A stretch of DNA of 64,000 bases from an uncultured Candidatus Saccharibacteria bacterium (GTDB lineage Bacteria; Patescibacteriota; Saccharimonadia; Saccharimonadales; Saccharimonadaceae), in the NCBI GenBank assembly GCA_948868795.1, contig CAQRDK010000001.1:62001-126000 (forward strand). Direction: 5' to 3'. This document shows positions 48,209 to 56,682 of the stretch, one piece after another. Each line of letters starts with the position of its first letter. Within the stretch, counting starts at the first letter, position 1. The notes below the pieces were generated by a model that saw only the letters and a program-made list of their open reading frames with translations, made no database searches and was not told the origin of the DNA. Made by a program: the position numbers and the translations under genes.

Positions 48209-49471
48209 TTACTGGGCGTAGGGCGGCGGGACAGGGCCGGGGTTCGGGTTGTGGAAGCAGGGGAAGGCGTCCAGGTGCTGGAGGAAATCGAAGAATCCGC
48301 CGGCATGAGGACTGGTCTGGTCGGGGTTGGTCGCAGTCAGGGTCTTGGCCAAGGCGTAGAGTTCCTGGATGTCGCCGCCGGTGGTGTCGTGGAGCTCGTC
48401 CGGGGAAATCAGGCATTGTAGGGCTTCGATGACGTGCGCGCGGGCGGCCGGAATCAGGATGCTCTGGAGGTAGGCGCGACGGGTGGAATAGTTACAGTCG
48501 GGGTCGTTCCAGGGGATTTCGACCATGCGGGTTATTCCCTGGCAGACGCGCGGCTTGGCTCCGGGGAGCGGGTGGTTGTCGCCGTCCTGGGTGAGGTAGG
48601 CCTCGATGCTTTCCATCGGGAAGAGCTGGTCGAAACTGCGACCGGTCGGCTGTTGCTCGGTGCAGGTCAGAAGCTCGGTGGCCAGCTTCGCGATGTCGCG
48701 GTTTTTGAAAAGGAACTCCTGGAGCGTGCCCGGGTCTTTGAAACCGTTTTTGCCGGCCAACATCAACAGAGTGGTGATGTGGCGGCGGCCTTCCGGGGCG
48801 GAAACTACTCCGGCGGGATCGGCGGGGATGATGCGGGCGCGACAGCAGGTATTCGGCAGCCATTGCGGCTGCGGAGACTGGGGCTGAGGCTTGTCGGAGA
48901 GAATCCGATACAGCTCGCAGAGCATCTGGACGCGGGCGGGCGTAGCCTGGCTGACTTCGCTGGGAGTGAAAACGCTGCTGAGAGCGTCGGAGACGCGCTG
49001 GCAGGATTCACGGATCAGCACCCACTCGACGTAATCGCGGCGGGCAGTGCTGCAGCAGCCGGGGTCGGTCGGTGACAGCTCGATGATTTCCATCTGGCCG
49101 TTTCTGACTCGGACCTCGACGCTGGGTAGCGGGTTGCCGTCCTCGTCGCGGAAGCTCTCCACGCTTTCTAAAAAGAAGTAGCTGCTGAAGCGGTTCTTCC
49201 AGGGCTGCGGGCTGACACAGGTCAGGATGCCGGTCAGGTCGTCGCTAATCTCGCTGCTCTGAGTGAGGAAGGCGCGGAGTTCGTCGGTCGACTGGAGGTC
49301 GGCGGTTTTGCCGGCCAGTTTCCGCAGGAGGCGGAGGCGCTGGTGGCACTGCTCGGTGTTCAGAGCGTCGGTCTCGGCGCTGCTCGGCTGAGTGCTGTCC
49401 GGTGCGGCCTGGACGCCGTCGGTCTGATACTGGGTCGGGATGTGGGTGTCGCGGGGATCATGGACGTTCAT
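48209..49471 (-). CDS. Protein of unknown function with two copies of one domain
   Basis: A 420-residue soluble protein made of two similar halves. Half 1 (about 43-190) has LRKLAGKTADLQSTDELRAF, FSSYFFLESVESFRDEDGN and CCSTARRDYVEWVLIRESC. Half 2 (about 225-375) has LLMLAGKNGFKDPGTLQEF, FDQLFPMESIEAYLTQDGD and CNYSTRRAYLQSILIPAAR. The halves match in order and spacing, so the gene arose by internal duplication. The C-terminus is Pro/Phe-rich. No family recognised. Start site AGAGG; leader about 180 bases; its GC-rich codon use resembles the gene at 47174. Confidence 0.65.
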   Translation of the reverse strand: MNVHDPRDTHIPTQYQTDGVQAAPDSTQPSSAETDALNTEQCHQRLRLLRKLAGKTADLQSTDELRAFLTQSSEISDDLTGILTCVSPQPWKNRFSSYFFLESVESFRDEDGNPLPSVEVRVRNGQMEIIELSPTDPGCCSTARRDYVEWVLIRESCQRVSDALSSVFTPSEVSQATPARVQMLCELYRILSDKPQPQSPQPQWLPNTCCRARIIPADPAGVVSAPEGRRHITTLLMLAGKNGFKDPGTLQEFLFKNRDIAKLATELLTCTEQQPTGRSFDQLFPMESIEAYLTQDGDNHPLPGAKPRVCQGITRMVEIPWNDPDCNYSTRRAYLQSILIPAARAHVIEALQCLISPDELHDTTGGDIQELYALAKTLTATNPDQTSPHAGGFFDFLQHLDAFPCFHNPNPGPVPPPYAQ

Positions 49472-49655
49472 GGGATACCTCTTTCTCGCGCAAAGCGCAT
49501 GTATTTGGACGCAGATATGCTGCGGTTCCAGCGGGTTTTGAGGGTTGCGGTTGGGTTATGAATCGAGAGTGATAAACAACAAGAACCTCTGTCTGTGCTA
49601 GTATTTTAGCTAGTTTTAGGTCTTTTTAGATTTTTTGACAGAGGTCTCTACTTCT

Positions 49656-49684
49656 ATTTTATCACAGGTAGCCGAAAAAGTCAA
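49656..49684 (-). promoter_or_regulatory. Strong promoter, TTGACTTTTT class
   Basis: Minus strand TTGACT (49684-49679), 17 bp, TAAAAT (49661-49656) after TGA. The region 49472-49650 is its long leader and holds no gene. Confidence 0.8.
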
Positions 49685-49712
49685 GCGGATTGAGGGATGG
49701 ATGACCGAATCT

Positions 49713-50363
49713 TTATTTGATGCTGTCTGTAAAGCCTTTGATATCGTTATCGGATGGGCGCGAACTAAACCTTCTGCCAGTCTGCCAGTTGCCGCCGTTC
49801 GCCATTTTTTCTAATAGTTCCCCGCTTTGTCCTAGCCCAGAAGAAGTAGAAGTCGCGAACGGGATTACGGTCTTACCGGAAAAGTCATTATCTTTCACGA
49901 AGTTGTTTACCGGCCAAGCCGCAATCGCCCACCAAATCGGGTAGCCGATTAAAACAGTGTCATATGAGGCCCAGTTTGCTGGAGTGGTTTCTACTAGCGC
50001 AATATCACGCAGACTTTCGTTTTCGTGCTCGCGATTGACGCGCGAGCCGTCCGCCGTCCAGTCTAAATCTTCACTCGTATAAACTTCTTGCGGCACGATC
50101 TCAAAAGTATCTGCGCCGAGATTGGCTGCGATTTTCTTCGCGACAGTCTCGGTATTGCCACTCGCTGAATAATAAGCGACTAGGATTTTGCCGTCCGCCT
50201 TGCTAGTTGTATTATTTTCCACTTGAGTATTTCCTCCATCACCGTTATTATTGTTATTATTTTCGTTCTCGGAATTATGATTATGCAAGAAGAATGCGCC
50301 GAGTCCGAGTATCACAACTACAACTACTGCGCCAATAATTCCACCGATTAACTTTTTGTTCAT
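49713..50363 (-). CDS. Membrane-anchored flavodoxin
   Basis: A 216-residue protein: N-terminal membrane helix (5-26), an Asn/Gly linker with a run of Asn, then a flavodoxin domain. The FMN phosphate loop is YYSASGNTETVAKKI; the second loop is IGYPIWWAIAAWPVNNFV. Such flavodoxin_4 proteins are oxidoreductases or electron carriers. Anchoring outside the membrane is unusual for a flavodoxin. Last gene of the MerR operon. Confidence 0.88.
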   Translation of the reverse strand: MNKKLIGGIIGAVVVVVILGLGAFFLHNHNSENENNNNNNGDGGNTQVENNTTSKADGKILVAYYSASGNTETVAKKIAANLGADTFEIVPQEVYTSEDLDWTADGSRVNREHENESLRDIALVETTPANWASYDTVLIGYPIWWAIAAWPVNNFVKDNDFSGKTVIPFATSTSSGLGQSGELLEKMANGGNWQTGRRFSSRPSDNDIKGFTDSIK

Positions 50364-50372
50364 TTTTACTCC

Positions 50373-51263
50373 TTACCAACTTTTCTTATCTTTGCGACAG
50401 TCTTGGTTTTCGCGACGTTCTTTTACAATTTGGTCAAACCATTCCACCATTTTTGGATCTTGATGGTTGAAGAACAGGCTACTTGTGGTATCTAGTTCTT
50501 TAATTTCCGTCATGTCCTTTTCTGACAATTCAAAATCAAAAACATCAAAGTTTTCCGCCATGCGTTCTTTGTGGGTGGATTTGCAATTTACAATTACTCC
50601 GCGTTGAATCAACCAGCGCAAAATCACTTGTGCCGGGGTTTTACCATACTGCTCGCCAATTTTCTGTAAAGTCTTATTCTCAAACATGCCACTTCGGCCT
50701 TCACCAAACGGCGCCCATGATTCCATTTTTACACCGTATTTCTCCATGTTTTCTTGTGCGGCGAACTGTGCATTGAGTGGATTTACTTCCACTTGATTAA
50801 CCGCTGGAATAACCTCGCGTTCAAATAGGCAAATATCGGCCAAGCGGTCGGGGTAGAAGTTGGATACACCAATGGCGCGAATTTTACCTTCGCTATATAA
50901 TTCTTCTAGCGCCCTATATGCTCCATAATAATCCGCGAACGGCTGATGTAATAAGACTAAGTCAATATAATCACTTTGTAATTTTTCTAAAGATTCGGCG
51001 ACCGACTTTTTGCACTTTTCGTAACCGTAATTATCAATCCAAATTTTAGTGGTAATGAATAGTTCTTTGCGGTCAATACCGCATTCCGAAATCGCTTCGC
51101 CGACTTCGGCTTCATTAAAATAACTCTGCGCCGTATCAATTCCACGATAGCCAACTTCCAATGCGTCTAATACACAGCGTTTGGTTTCTTCTTTAGGAAT
51201 TTGATAAACTCCGAAGCCGAGTATCGGCATCTCTACACCGTTGTTTAGTTTTATATATTTCAT
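50373..51263 (-). CDS. Aldo-keto reductase
   Basis: A 296-residue NADPH-dependent reductase of the 2,5-diketogluconate reductase type. The catalytic tetrad is in GYRGIDTAQSYFNEAEVG (Asp, Tyr), FITTKIWIDNYG (Lys) and LVLLHQPFADYY (His); the cofactor end has IVNCKSTHKERMAENFD. It reduces aldehydes and ketones; substrate unknown. It lies in the MerR operon, 9 bases before the last flavodoxin. Confidence 0.95.
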   Translation of the reverse strand: MKYIKLNNGVEMPILGFGVYQIPKEETKRCVLDALEVGYRGIDTAQSYFNEAEVGEAISECGIDRKELFITTKIWIDNYGYEKCKKSVAESLEKLQSDYIDLVLLHQPFADYYGAYRALEELYSEGKIRAIGVSNFYPDRLADICLFEREVIPAVNQVEVNPLNAQFAAQENMEKYGVKMESWAPFGEGRSGMFENKTLQKIGEQYGKTPAQVILRWLIQRGVIVNCKSTHKERMAENFDVFDFELSEKDMTEIKELDTTSSLFFNHQDPKMVEWFDQIVKERRENQDCRKDKKSW

Positions 51264-51279
51264 TAATTTTCTCCCTTAT

Positions 51280-51951
51280 TTAAAATCCTAGATTTCTTAA
51301 CCAATCTAGAGTCTGAGCCTTGCCGTTTTCAGTGCGCGCCGTAGAACCAGTAAGCGCTAGACCATCTCTCACTTCAGCACCGGATAGTATCCCCTGAATC
51401 TTTTGATAAGTACCGCTACTTCCCGAACCTTCATGCGTATTAAACGGAATTACGGTTTTGTCGGAAAAGTCGTGTTTTTCTAGGAAGCTATAAACAATCA
51501 TCGGCATATCTCCCCACCAAATTGGGTAGCCCAAGAAGATTGTGTCGTAATCACTAATATCAATATCGCCTTGATATTCTGGGCGCGCATTACTATTGCG
51601 CTCTTCGGTGGCGATATCAACGGTTTCTTGGTAGTTGTTGGGATAAGGTTTAACCGGCACAATTTCAAACTTGTCTGCGCCAGTATATTCGGCAATATAC
51701 TCTGCCATCATTGCCGTATTGCCGACTGAGATTTCTCCCACCCCGTAATTTTCACCAGTGCGCGAAAAATAAACGACTAGAGTTTTATTATTATTCATAT
51801 TATTTTCTCCATTATTGATCGCACTTTGGTTGTTGCTTGCGGTTTCAGTATCTGTAGTTTTATCATCATTCGTGTTATTCAGTAATACTGCGATCGCACC
51901 AACTGCTCCTACGATTACTACCGCAATGATACTAATAATCAGTTTTTTCAT
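51280..51951 (-). CDS. Membrane-anchored flavodoxin, second copy
   Basis: A 223-residue protein with an N-terminal membrane helix (about 2-23), an Asn/Thr linker and a flavodoxin domain with YFSRTGENYGVGEISVGNT, FLGYPIWWGDMPMIVYSFL and FNTHEGSGSSGTYQ. It is a paralogue of the flavodoxin at 49713. I use the ATG at 51951, just after the upstream stop; 51963 would overlap it. Confidence 0.88.
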   Translation of the reverse strand: MKKLIISIIAVVIVGAVGAIAVLLNNTNDDKTTDTETASNNQSAINNGENNMNNNKTLVVYFSRTGENYGVGEISVGNTAMMAEYIAEYTGADKFEIVPVKPYPNNYQETVDIATEERNSNARPEYQGDIDISDYDTIFLGYPIWWGDMPMIVYSFLEKHDFSDKTVIPFNTHEGSGSSGTYQKIQGILSGAEVRDGLALTGSTARTENGKAQTLDWLRNLGF

Positions 51952-51952
51952 T

Positions 51953-52786
51953 TTAGTTTCCATCCGTAAAATCAGTTGAAGCTGCTAACTCGGCTTGCGT
52001 CTTATAATCAGCTACGCGTTCTTCCAAACGCTCAATAGTAGCCTTTAGGGCTTGGGATCCTAATACTATGCGCAGAGGTGCTGGATTTTGGTTAGCTGAC
52101 TCAATAATCCGACTAGCCATTTTAGCCGGATCGCCCGGCGCTAAACCTTTGCTCTTATCTAGCATATTGAGAAAATCATGTACATGCTCATATTCCGGCA
52201 TCAGATTAGCTACATGTGCCGAACTATAACGAAACTCAGTGCGCGCTCCACCTGGTTCTACAATAGTGACACCAATATTATATTTCGCAACTTCTTGTGC
52301 AAGTGATTCGCAAAAGCCTTCAATACCAAACTTCGTTGCGTGATATAAACTATTTGATGGATAAGCGACCTGTCCGCCATAAGATGAAATCTGAATAATC
52401 CTACCGCCACCTTGCTCACGCATATATGGCAAAACCGCCTTGATAAATGCGATAGAGCCTGTCAGGTTAGTGGCAATAATCTTTTCTGCTTCAGGCATAG
52501 AAAGTTCTTCAGCAGCACCAAATAGCCCGTAGCCAGCATTAGAAATCGCTACATCTATACGGCCATATTTCTTAGCAGTAGCATCAACAATCGCTTTGGT
52601 GCGATTAATGTCCGTGACATCTAAAATTGGCGCTTCAAAATTGTTATTTGCGAGAAAATCGCCAATTTTTTCACGGTCGGATTCTTTTAGAATCGTGCCA
52701 ATTACTCGTTCGCCTTTTGCGAGCAATTGTTTCGTTAGTTCGTAGCCAAAGCCCGAAGAAACTCCTGTGATTATCCAAGTACGCAT
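51953..52786 (-). CDS. Short-chain dehydrogenase/reductase
   Basis: A 277-residue SDR. Cofactor motif TGVSSGFG (8-15), NAG in AISNAGYGLFG, catalytic Ser in IIQISSYGGQ and YHATK. The C-terminus fits the classical oxidoreductase group that acts on carbonyls. Part of the MerR operon. Confidence 0.93.
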   Translation of the reverse strand: MRTWIITGVSSGFGYELTKQLLAKGERVIGTILKESDREKIGDFLANNNFEAPILDVTDINRTKAIVDATAKKYGRIDVAISNAGYGLFGAAEELSMPEAEKIIATNLTGSIAFIKAVLPYMREQGGGRIIQISSYGGQVAYPSNSLYHATKFGIEGFCESLAQEVAKYNIGVTIVEPGGARTEFRYSSAHVANLMPEYEHVHDFLNMLDKSKGLAPGDPAKMASRIIESANQNPAPLRIVLGSQALKATIERLEERVADYKTQAELAASTDFTDGN

Positions 52787-52807
52787 TAACTTAAACTCCT
52801 TTCTAAA

Positions 52808-53638
52808 TTATTCCCGTGGTTGTAATTTACCATAAAAGTAGGATGCAGTTGCGCCACCATCAATCATGAAATCGCTACCTGTGATAAAAGTGCCACTCTC
52901 ATTCATAATCAATTCGGCAACATTTGCCACTTCATCAGCTGTGCCGGGGCGGCCTGCTGGACAGTTCGCGAACATATTCTTATAGAAATCGCCGCGCGGA
53001 CCGTTAAATTCATCTAGCGCCAATGGTGTCACGATAATACCAGGAGAAATAGAATTGATACGTGCGCCACGCTCACCCCAACGGCAAGCTTCAAACATTA
53101 CGCGTTTCTCATTACAGCGCTTGGCTAGCTGATAAGCATGTAAGGTGTCATGAATTTTGGCTGGTTGTAGCATTTCAAGGCTAAGTAATTCTTCGGTCGG
53201 GGTAGTTGCAAGCAAACGATCTTCTTCGGGTGTTAGTTGCTTCATGCGGTGTCCTGATTGGCTAGAAATCGTTACACCGGCTCCGCCATTTTTAATAACT
53301 TTGCCGACTTCCTCCAATAAAACCGCAGTCCCGTAAAGATCAACTTTCAAAATGGCTTCAATCGGTGCTTGGCTAGGAGATACTCCTGCCGCATTAATAA
53401 GCGCAGAAATCTCGCCATATTCCTGGCCCTTATGAATCAAGTCAAGAATGGAATCACGCGAAGAAATATCGCACTCAATCCACTCTACATCAAATCCGGC
53501 TTCTGCCATAATCTTAGCGGTTGCTTCGGCATTGGCGGTATTCTTGTCGCCGATGATAATCTTTTCACCCGAACCAATGCGGCGCGCAATCGCCATACCA
53601 ATTTGGCCAGCGCCAGTCCATAAAATTACATCTTTCAT
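52808..53638 (-). CDS. Short-chain dehydrogenase/reductase, second type
   Basis: A 276-residue SDR with TGAGQIGMAIARRIG as cofactor loop, DISSRDSILDL, NAAGVSPSQAP, TISSQSGHRM (Ser), AYQLAKRCNEKR (Tyr-Lys) and ISPGIIVTPLALDEF, closing with FITGSDFMIDGG. The catalytic Tyr is set in a longer loop than in the neighbour. Substrate unknown. Confidence 0.92.
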   Translation of the reverse strand: MKDVILWTGAGQIGMAIARRIGSGEKIIIGDKNTANAEATAKIMAEAGFDVEWIECDISSRDSILDLIHKGQEYGEISALINAAGVSPSQAPIEAILKVDLYGTAVLLEEVGKVIKNGGAGVTISSQSGHRMKQLTPEEDRLLATTPTEELLSLEMLQPAKIHDTLHAYQLAKRCNEKRVMFEACRWGERGARINSISPGIIVTPLALDEFNGPRGDFYKNMFANCPAGRPGTADEVANVAELIMNESGTFITGSDFMIDGGATASYFYGKLQPRE

Positions 53639-53647
53639 CTTTGCTCC

Positions 53648-54070
53648 TTACAGCTTATTATATTTGTCGTCCGTTACTGGCTCACACCACTCATTGCTAG
53701 TATTCTCGCCTGGAATCTCTACTGCAATATGGCTGAACCAACTATCTTTCTTTGCGCCGTGCCAGTGTTTGACATTGGCCGGAATCACAACGATATCTCC
53801 CGGCTTCAAACTTTGCGCCGATTTGCCGTCTTCCTGATACCAGCCTTCGCCAGCAATACAAAGCAGAACTTGTCCGCCACCTTTATCGGCTTTATGAATG
53901 TGCCAATTGTTGCGACAACCTGGCTCAAAAGTCACATTTGCAAAACCAATACCATTATCAGTTTTCGCCAGCATGGTTAAGAAACTTTGCCCGCTAAAAT
54001 ACTGCGCAAAAGCCTCGTTTGGCTGCCCCTCACCGAATACATTTAATTTATCAAACTCTGCTTTGTCCAT
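53648..54070 (-). CDS. Cupin-domain protein
   Basis: A 140-residue single cupin. Motif 1 is CRNNWHIHKADKGGGQVLLC (two His and a Gln/Glu metal site), motif 2 PGDIVVIPANVKHWHGA. This type is often encoded beside carboxymuconolactone decarboxylases in stress operons, and a broken one lies directly upstream here. Confidence 0.9.
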   Translation of the reverse strand: MDKAEFDKLNVFGEGQPNEAFAQYFSGQSFLTMLAKTDNGIGFANVTFEPGCRNNWHIHKADKGGGQVLLCIAGEGWYQEDGKSAQSLKPGDIVVIPANVKHWHGAKKDSWFSHIAVEIPGENTSNEWCEPVTDDKYNKL

Positions 54071-54081
54071 TTTATAACTCC

Positions 54082-54201
54082 TTAATTTTCTTCACTATCT
54101 TCGCGCACCTAAATCTCGCCAAACAACACATCGCCATTCAGCTCGGCGAACTTTGGCGCAAGTTTTCCGAGATTATATCGGCCTGCGGCTTGTTTCTTCA
54201 C
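54082..54201 (-). pseudogene. Remnant of a carboxymuconolactone decarboxylase family gene
   Basis: From a GTG at 54201 the minus strand reads VKKQAAGRYNLGKLAPKFAE, LNGDVLFGEI, then TAG (54111-54109), then VREDSEEN and TAA. CMD-family proteins start with this pattern and have GE(V/I)W-S-REDK at the stop, so TAG replaces a Trp TGG and the rest of the gene is deleted. The GTG overlaps the merR stop. Seen: the 40 codons; known: the family start; inferred: decay after transfer. Confidence 0.78.
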
Positions 54202-54548
54202 TATTCTCCTTTTGTGTAGAGATTAATTTTGTAAACAATCTTATCGCGGGCGGCTTGGATTTCAGCGAGTTTCCGCTCTAGAACTTCGCGTTGGTTTTCT
54301 AATAACTTGATTCGTTCGGGCAAGGTATCTTCGCCCTTGTCTACTAATTCTACATATTGTCGGATGATTTCGATTGGAACTTCCGCGCCGCGCAAGCACT
54401 TCACGAAATTAATTCGCTGTAAGTTTTGCTCAGAGTATTCACGAATGCCGTTTATGCGCGGGACTGTGCCGATTAAATTATTTTTCTCGTAAAAACGTAG
54501 AGCGTCTTCAGAGAGGTTGGTTTGTTTTACTACTTCGCCGATTTTCAT
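54201..54548 (-). CDS. MerR-family regulator of the redox operon
   Basis: A 115-residue regulator with the MerR helix-turn-helix (1-45, MKIGEVVKQTNLSEDALRFY), wing RINGIREYSEQNLQRINFV and a coiled-coil end. One Cys in FVKCLRGAEVPI fits the AdhR/NmlR type, which senses reactive aldehydes. It is the first gene of the run 54548 to 49713, so it likely controls it. Confidence 0.9.
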   Translation of the reverse strand: MKIGEVVKQTNLSEDALRFYEKNNLIGTVPRINGIREYSEQNLQRINFVKCLRGAEVPIEIIRQYVELVDKGEDTLPERIKLLENQREVLERKLAEIQAARDKIVYKINLYTKGE

Positions 54549-54723
54549 TTTCGCTCCTTTCTGCCCTAATTATAAAGTCTGGAGTGCGGTCTAGGTCAAG
54601 AGTTTTTCTGGATTTTGTGTCACTGCGGGCGGTTTTGCTTGGGGCTGTTAGGGCGATTTGCTGGCTGGCTAGGGTGATTGTAGTGGTATTTGGATATAAA
54701 GATGGCGTTTTGGCGGATTATGG

Positions 54724-55809
54724 TTATTCATCAAGCGGGAGCCAGGCGTCGAGATGAAAACCGGGGCCGCTGACCGAGGCGGCGGCGAGAATTGGTTGGT
54801 AGTTTTGAAGCTCGGGATGCTGGGCGAGGAAGGCTTCGGCGGCGAAGCGGATTTGCTGGCGCTTTTTCGGGGTGATAGCGGAGAGCGGCGAGCCGTGGGT
54901 GGCGGATTTGCGATATTTGACTTCGGTGAAGTAGACGGTTGAGGGGCTAGATTTCTGGGAGGATGCGGCGGAGGATTGTGCGACATCGGATTTTTGGGGC
55001 GAAGCCGGCTCGGCGATGGAGATGAGGTCGATTTCGTAGGATTTGGTCTTGAAATTACGGGCGATGATGGTGTGGCTGTGTTCGGTTTTGAGGTATTCGG
55101 CGACGATTTGTTCGGCTTTTTGACCGCGAGCGGTGGTGGTTGTGGTTTTTGCTGGGATTTTGTTTGTTGTGGTTTGGTTCTTGTTTGTTGAGATTTTGCT
55201 TGGTTCCCTGGCGAGGAGGTCGGCGATGGGGCGGAAGGATTTGCGGTGTTCGGGGCAGGGGCCGAGGTCGAGGAGGGTGGATTTGTGGGCGGCGGTGCCG
55301 TAGCCGACGTGTTTTTCGAAGCCGTAGCCGGGGTACTTTTCGGCGAGGTCGGCCATGTAGTGGTCGCGGGCGACTTTGGCGATGATGGAGGCGGCGCTGA
55401 CTTCTTTGATGAGAAAGTCGGCTTTCGGGAGGAGGGTGGTTTTGTCCGCGAGAGGGGTGTCGGTGAGGAGGTTGATGGTGCCGTCGATGAGGATTTCGTC
55501 AAAACGGATTTTCTGAGAGAGAACTTGTTTGACGGCGCGGCGGGCGGCGAGTTTTAGGGCGGGGCCGAGACCGTAGCGGTCGATTTCTTCAGCTGAGACC
55601 CAACCGAGACCAGTCGCGGCGGCGCGTTCTAGGATAAGATCGTTTAGGGTTTCTCGCTTCCTAGCGGTAAGTTTTTTGGAATCGGTGAGCTGCTCATATT
55701 CGGGGAAGGTTTTGAAATCTGAGCCGAGAATAACGGCACCCACGACAAGTGGCCCCGCCCAGGGGCCACGTCCAACTTCATCTATTCCGAGGATGATTTT
55801 CTCGGTCAT
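54724..55809 (-). CDS. rnhB: Ribonuclease HII fused to YraN/UPF0102 nuclease domain
   Basis: A 361-residue two-domain protein. Residues 1-200 are RNase HII, which removes RNA from RNA-DNA hybrids: LGIDEVGRGPWAGPLVVGAV (Asp, Glu), EILIDGTINL (Asp), EVSAASIIAKVARDHYM (Asp) and YGTAAHKSTLLDLGPCPEHR. After a Thr/Lys linker the end is a YraN-like PD-(D/E)XK fold: ARGQKAEQIVAEYLKTEHSH, YEIDLISI, VYFTEVKYR. The two genes are often adjacent in bacteria; here they are one frame. Confidence 0.93.
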   Translation of the reverse strand: MTEKIILGIDEVGRGPWAGPLVVGAVILGSDFKTFPEYEQLTDSKKLTARKRETLNDLILERAAATGLGWVSAEEIDRYGLGPALKLAARRAVKQVLSQKIRFDEILIDGTINLLTDTPLADKTTLLPKADFLIKEVSAASIIAKVARDHYMADLAEKYPGYGFEKHVGYGTAAHKSTLLDLGPCPEHRKSFRPIADLLAREPSKISTNKNQTTTNKIPAKTTTTTARGQKAEQIVAEYLKTEHSHTIIARNFKTKSYEIDLISIAEPASPQKSDVAQSSAASSQKSSPSTVYFTEVKYRKSATHGSPLSAITPKKRQQIRFAAEAFLAQHPELQNYQPILAAASVSGPGFHLDAWLPLDE

Positions 55810-55824
55810 TTATGAGTTTACAGA

Positions 55825-56331
55825 TTATGCTTTGTTTTCTTCGGCTTTGACGTCTGCGGCGACTTTTTCGGCGGCAGCTTCGACTTTCTCAGCGGCGTTT
55901 TCGACGGAGGCTTCGACAGCTTCGGCGGCCTTTTCGGCATCGGCCTTGACTTCGGCTAAAGTGTTGACGGCAACGCGATCGAAGGCTTTGTTAGCCAAGC
56001 GAGCGGATTTGCCGGAGCGTTCGCGGAGGAAGGAGAGGTTCTTGCGGCGAACTTTCGCGCGGTGAACAATCTCGATTTTCTCGACGAGCGGGTTGTGAAT
56101 CAAGAAGGATTTCTCGACGCCGACGCCAGAAGCGACCTTGCGGACGGTGATGCGGGCGGTGTGAGAATCTTTGCGGTCGGTGCGAATGACGACGCCTTCA
56201 AAGACCTGCGAGCGGAACTTCTCGCCTTCTTTAATTTTCTGGGTGACGCGGACGGTATCGCCCGAGCGAACGTCGACGATGGCCGGTTTTTTCTGGGCAT
56301 CGCCGATTTTTTTCAAATCTGTAAAACTCAT
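55825..56331 (-). CDS. rplS: 50S ribosomal protein L19 with Ala/Glu-rich tail
   Basis: A 168-residue protein. The first ~115 residues are L19: SGDTVRVTQKIKEGEKFRSQ, VFEGVVIRTDRKDSHTARIT, VRKVASGVGVEKSFLIHNPL and KIEIVHRAKVRRKNLSFLRE. The usual protein ends there; this one adds ~50 residues of Ala/Glu/Lys helix. It lies upstream of rnhB, an order known from other bacteria. Confidence 0.95.
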   Translation of the reverse strand: MSFTDLKKIGDAQKKPAIVDVRSGDTVRVTQKIKEGEKFRSQVFEGVVIRTDRKDSHTARITVRKVASGVGVEKSFLIHNPLVEKIEIVHRAKVRRKNLSFLRERSGKSARLANKAFDRVAVNTLAEVKADAEKAAEAVEASVENAAEKVEAAAEKVAADVKAEENKA

Positions 56332-56479
56332 AATTTAACCTTTATATTACAACTTTCACTATTTTATCATACTTTCTTGGATTTGAGAAGAGGGATTTCT
56401 AGGTTTGTGGGCGGTGGAAAGGGAGTTCTCTGGGTTTGTGCGTGGAATTGAGGTGGAAAAAGAGAGGGTCTATCTTTCT

Positions 56480-56508
56480 ATTGTATCACAGATTGCGAAA
56501 AAAGTCAA
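56480..56508 (-). promoter_or_regulatory. Promoter of rplS, TTGACTTTTT class
   Basis: Minus strand TTGACT (56508-56503), 17 bp, TACAAT (56485-56480) after TGTGA. Leader about 145 bases to the ATG at 56331. Confidence 0.8.
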
Positions 56509-56527
56509 TAGAGGAAAGTGGTTTTGC

Positions 56528-56556
56528 TCGACTTTGGCGGCGAAATGAGTTATAAT
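56528..56556 (+). promoter_or_regulatory. Promoter of the SLH surface protein
   Basis: TCGACT (56528-56533), 17 bp, TATAAT (56551-56556). The ~120-base leader starts with GATTACA (56563-56569), which can pair with TGTAATC (56642-56648), and holds GGGACC/GGGGTC and CCCAG/CTGGG hairpins before AAGGAGG. Confidence 0.7.
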
Positions 56557-56682
56557 AGTTGAGATTACAATACAAAATGTCAGGAGGCGATTTTTGACTT
56601 TGTAGGGACCCTGCGGGGTCGAAACCCAGTCTGGGCGGTCGTGTAATCGGGCCGGCTGGACGCACGTTAATAAGGAGGTTTT

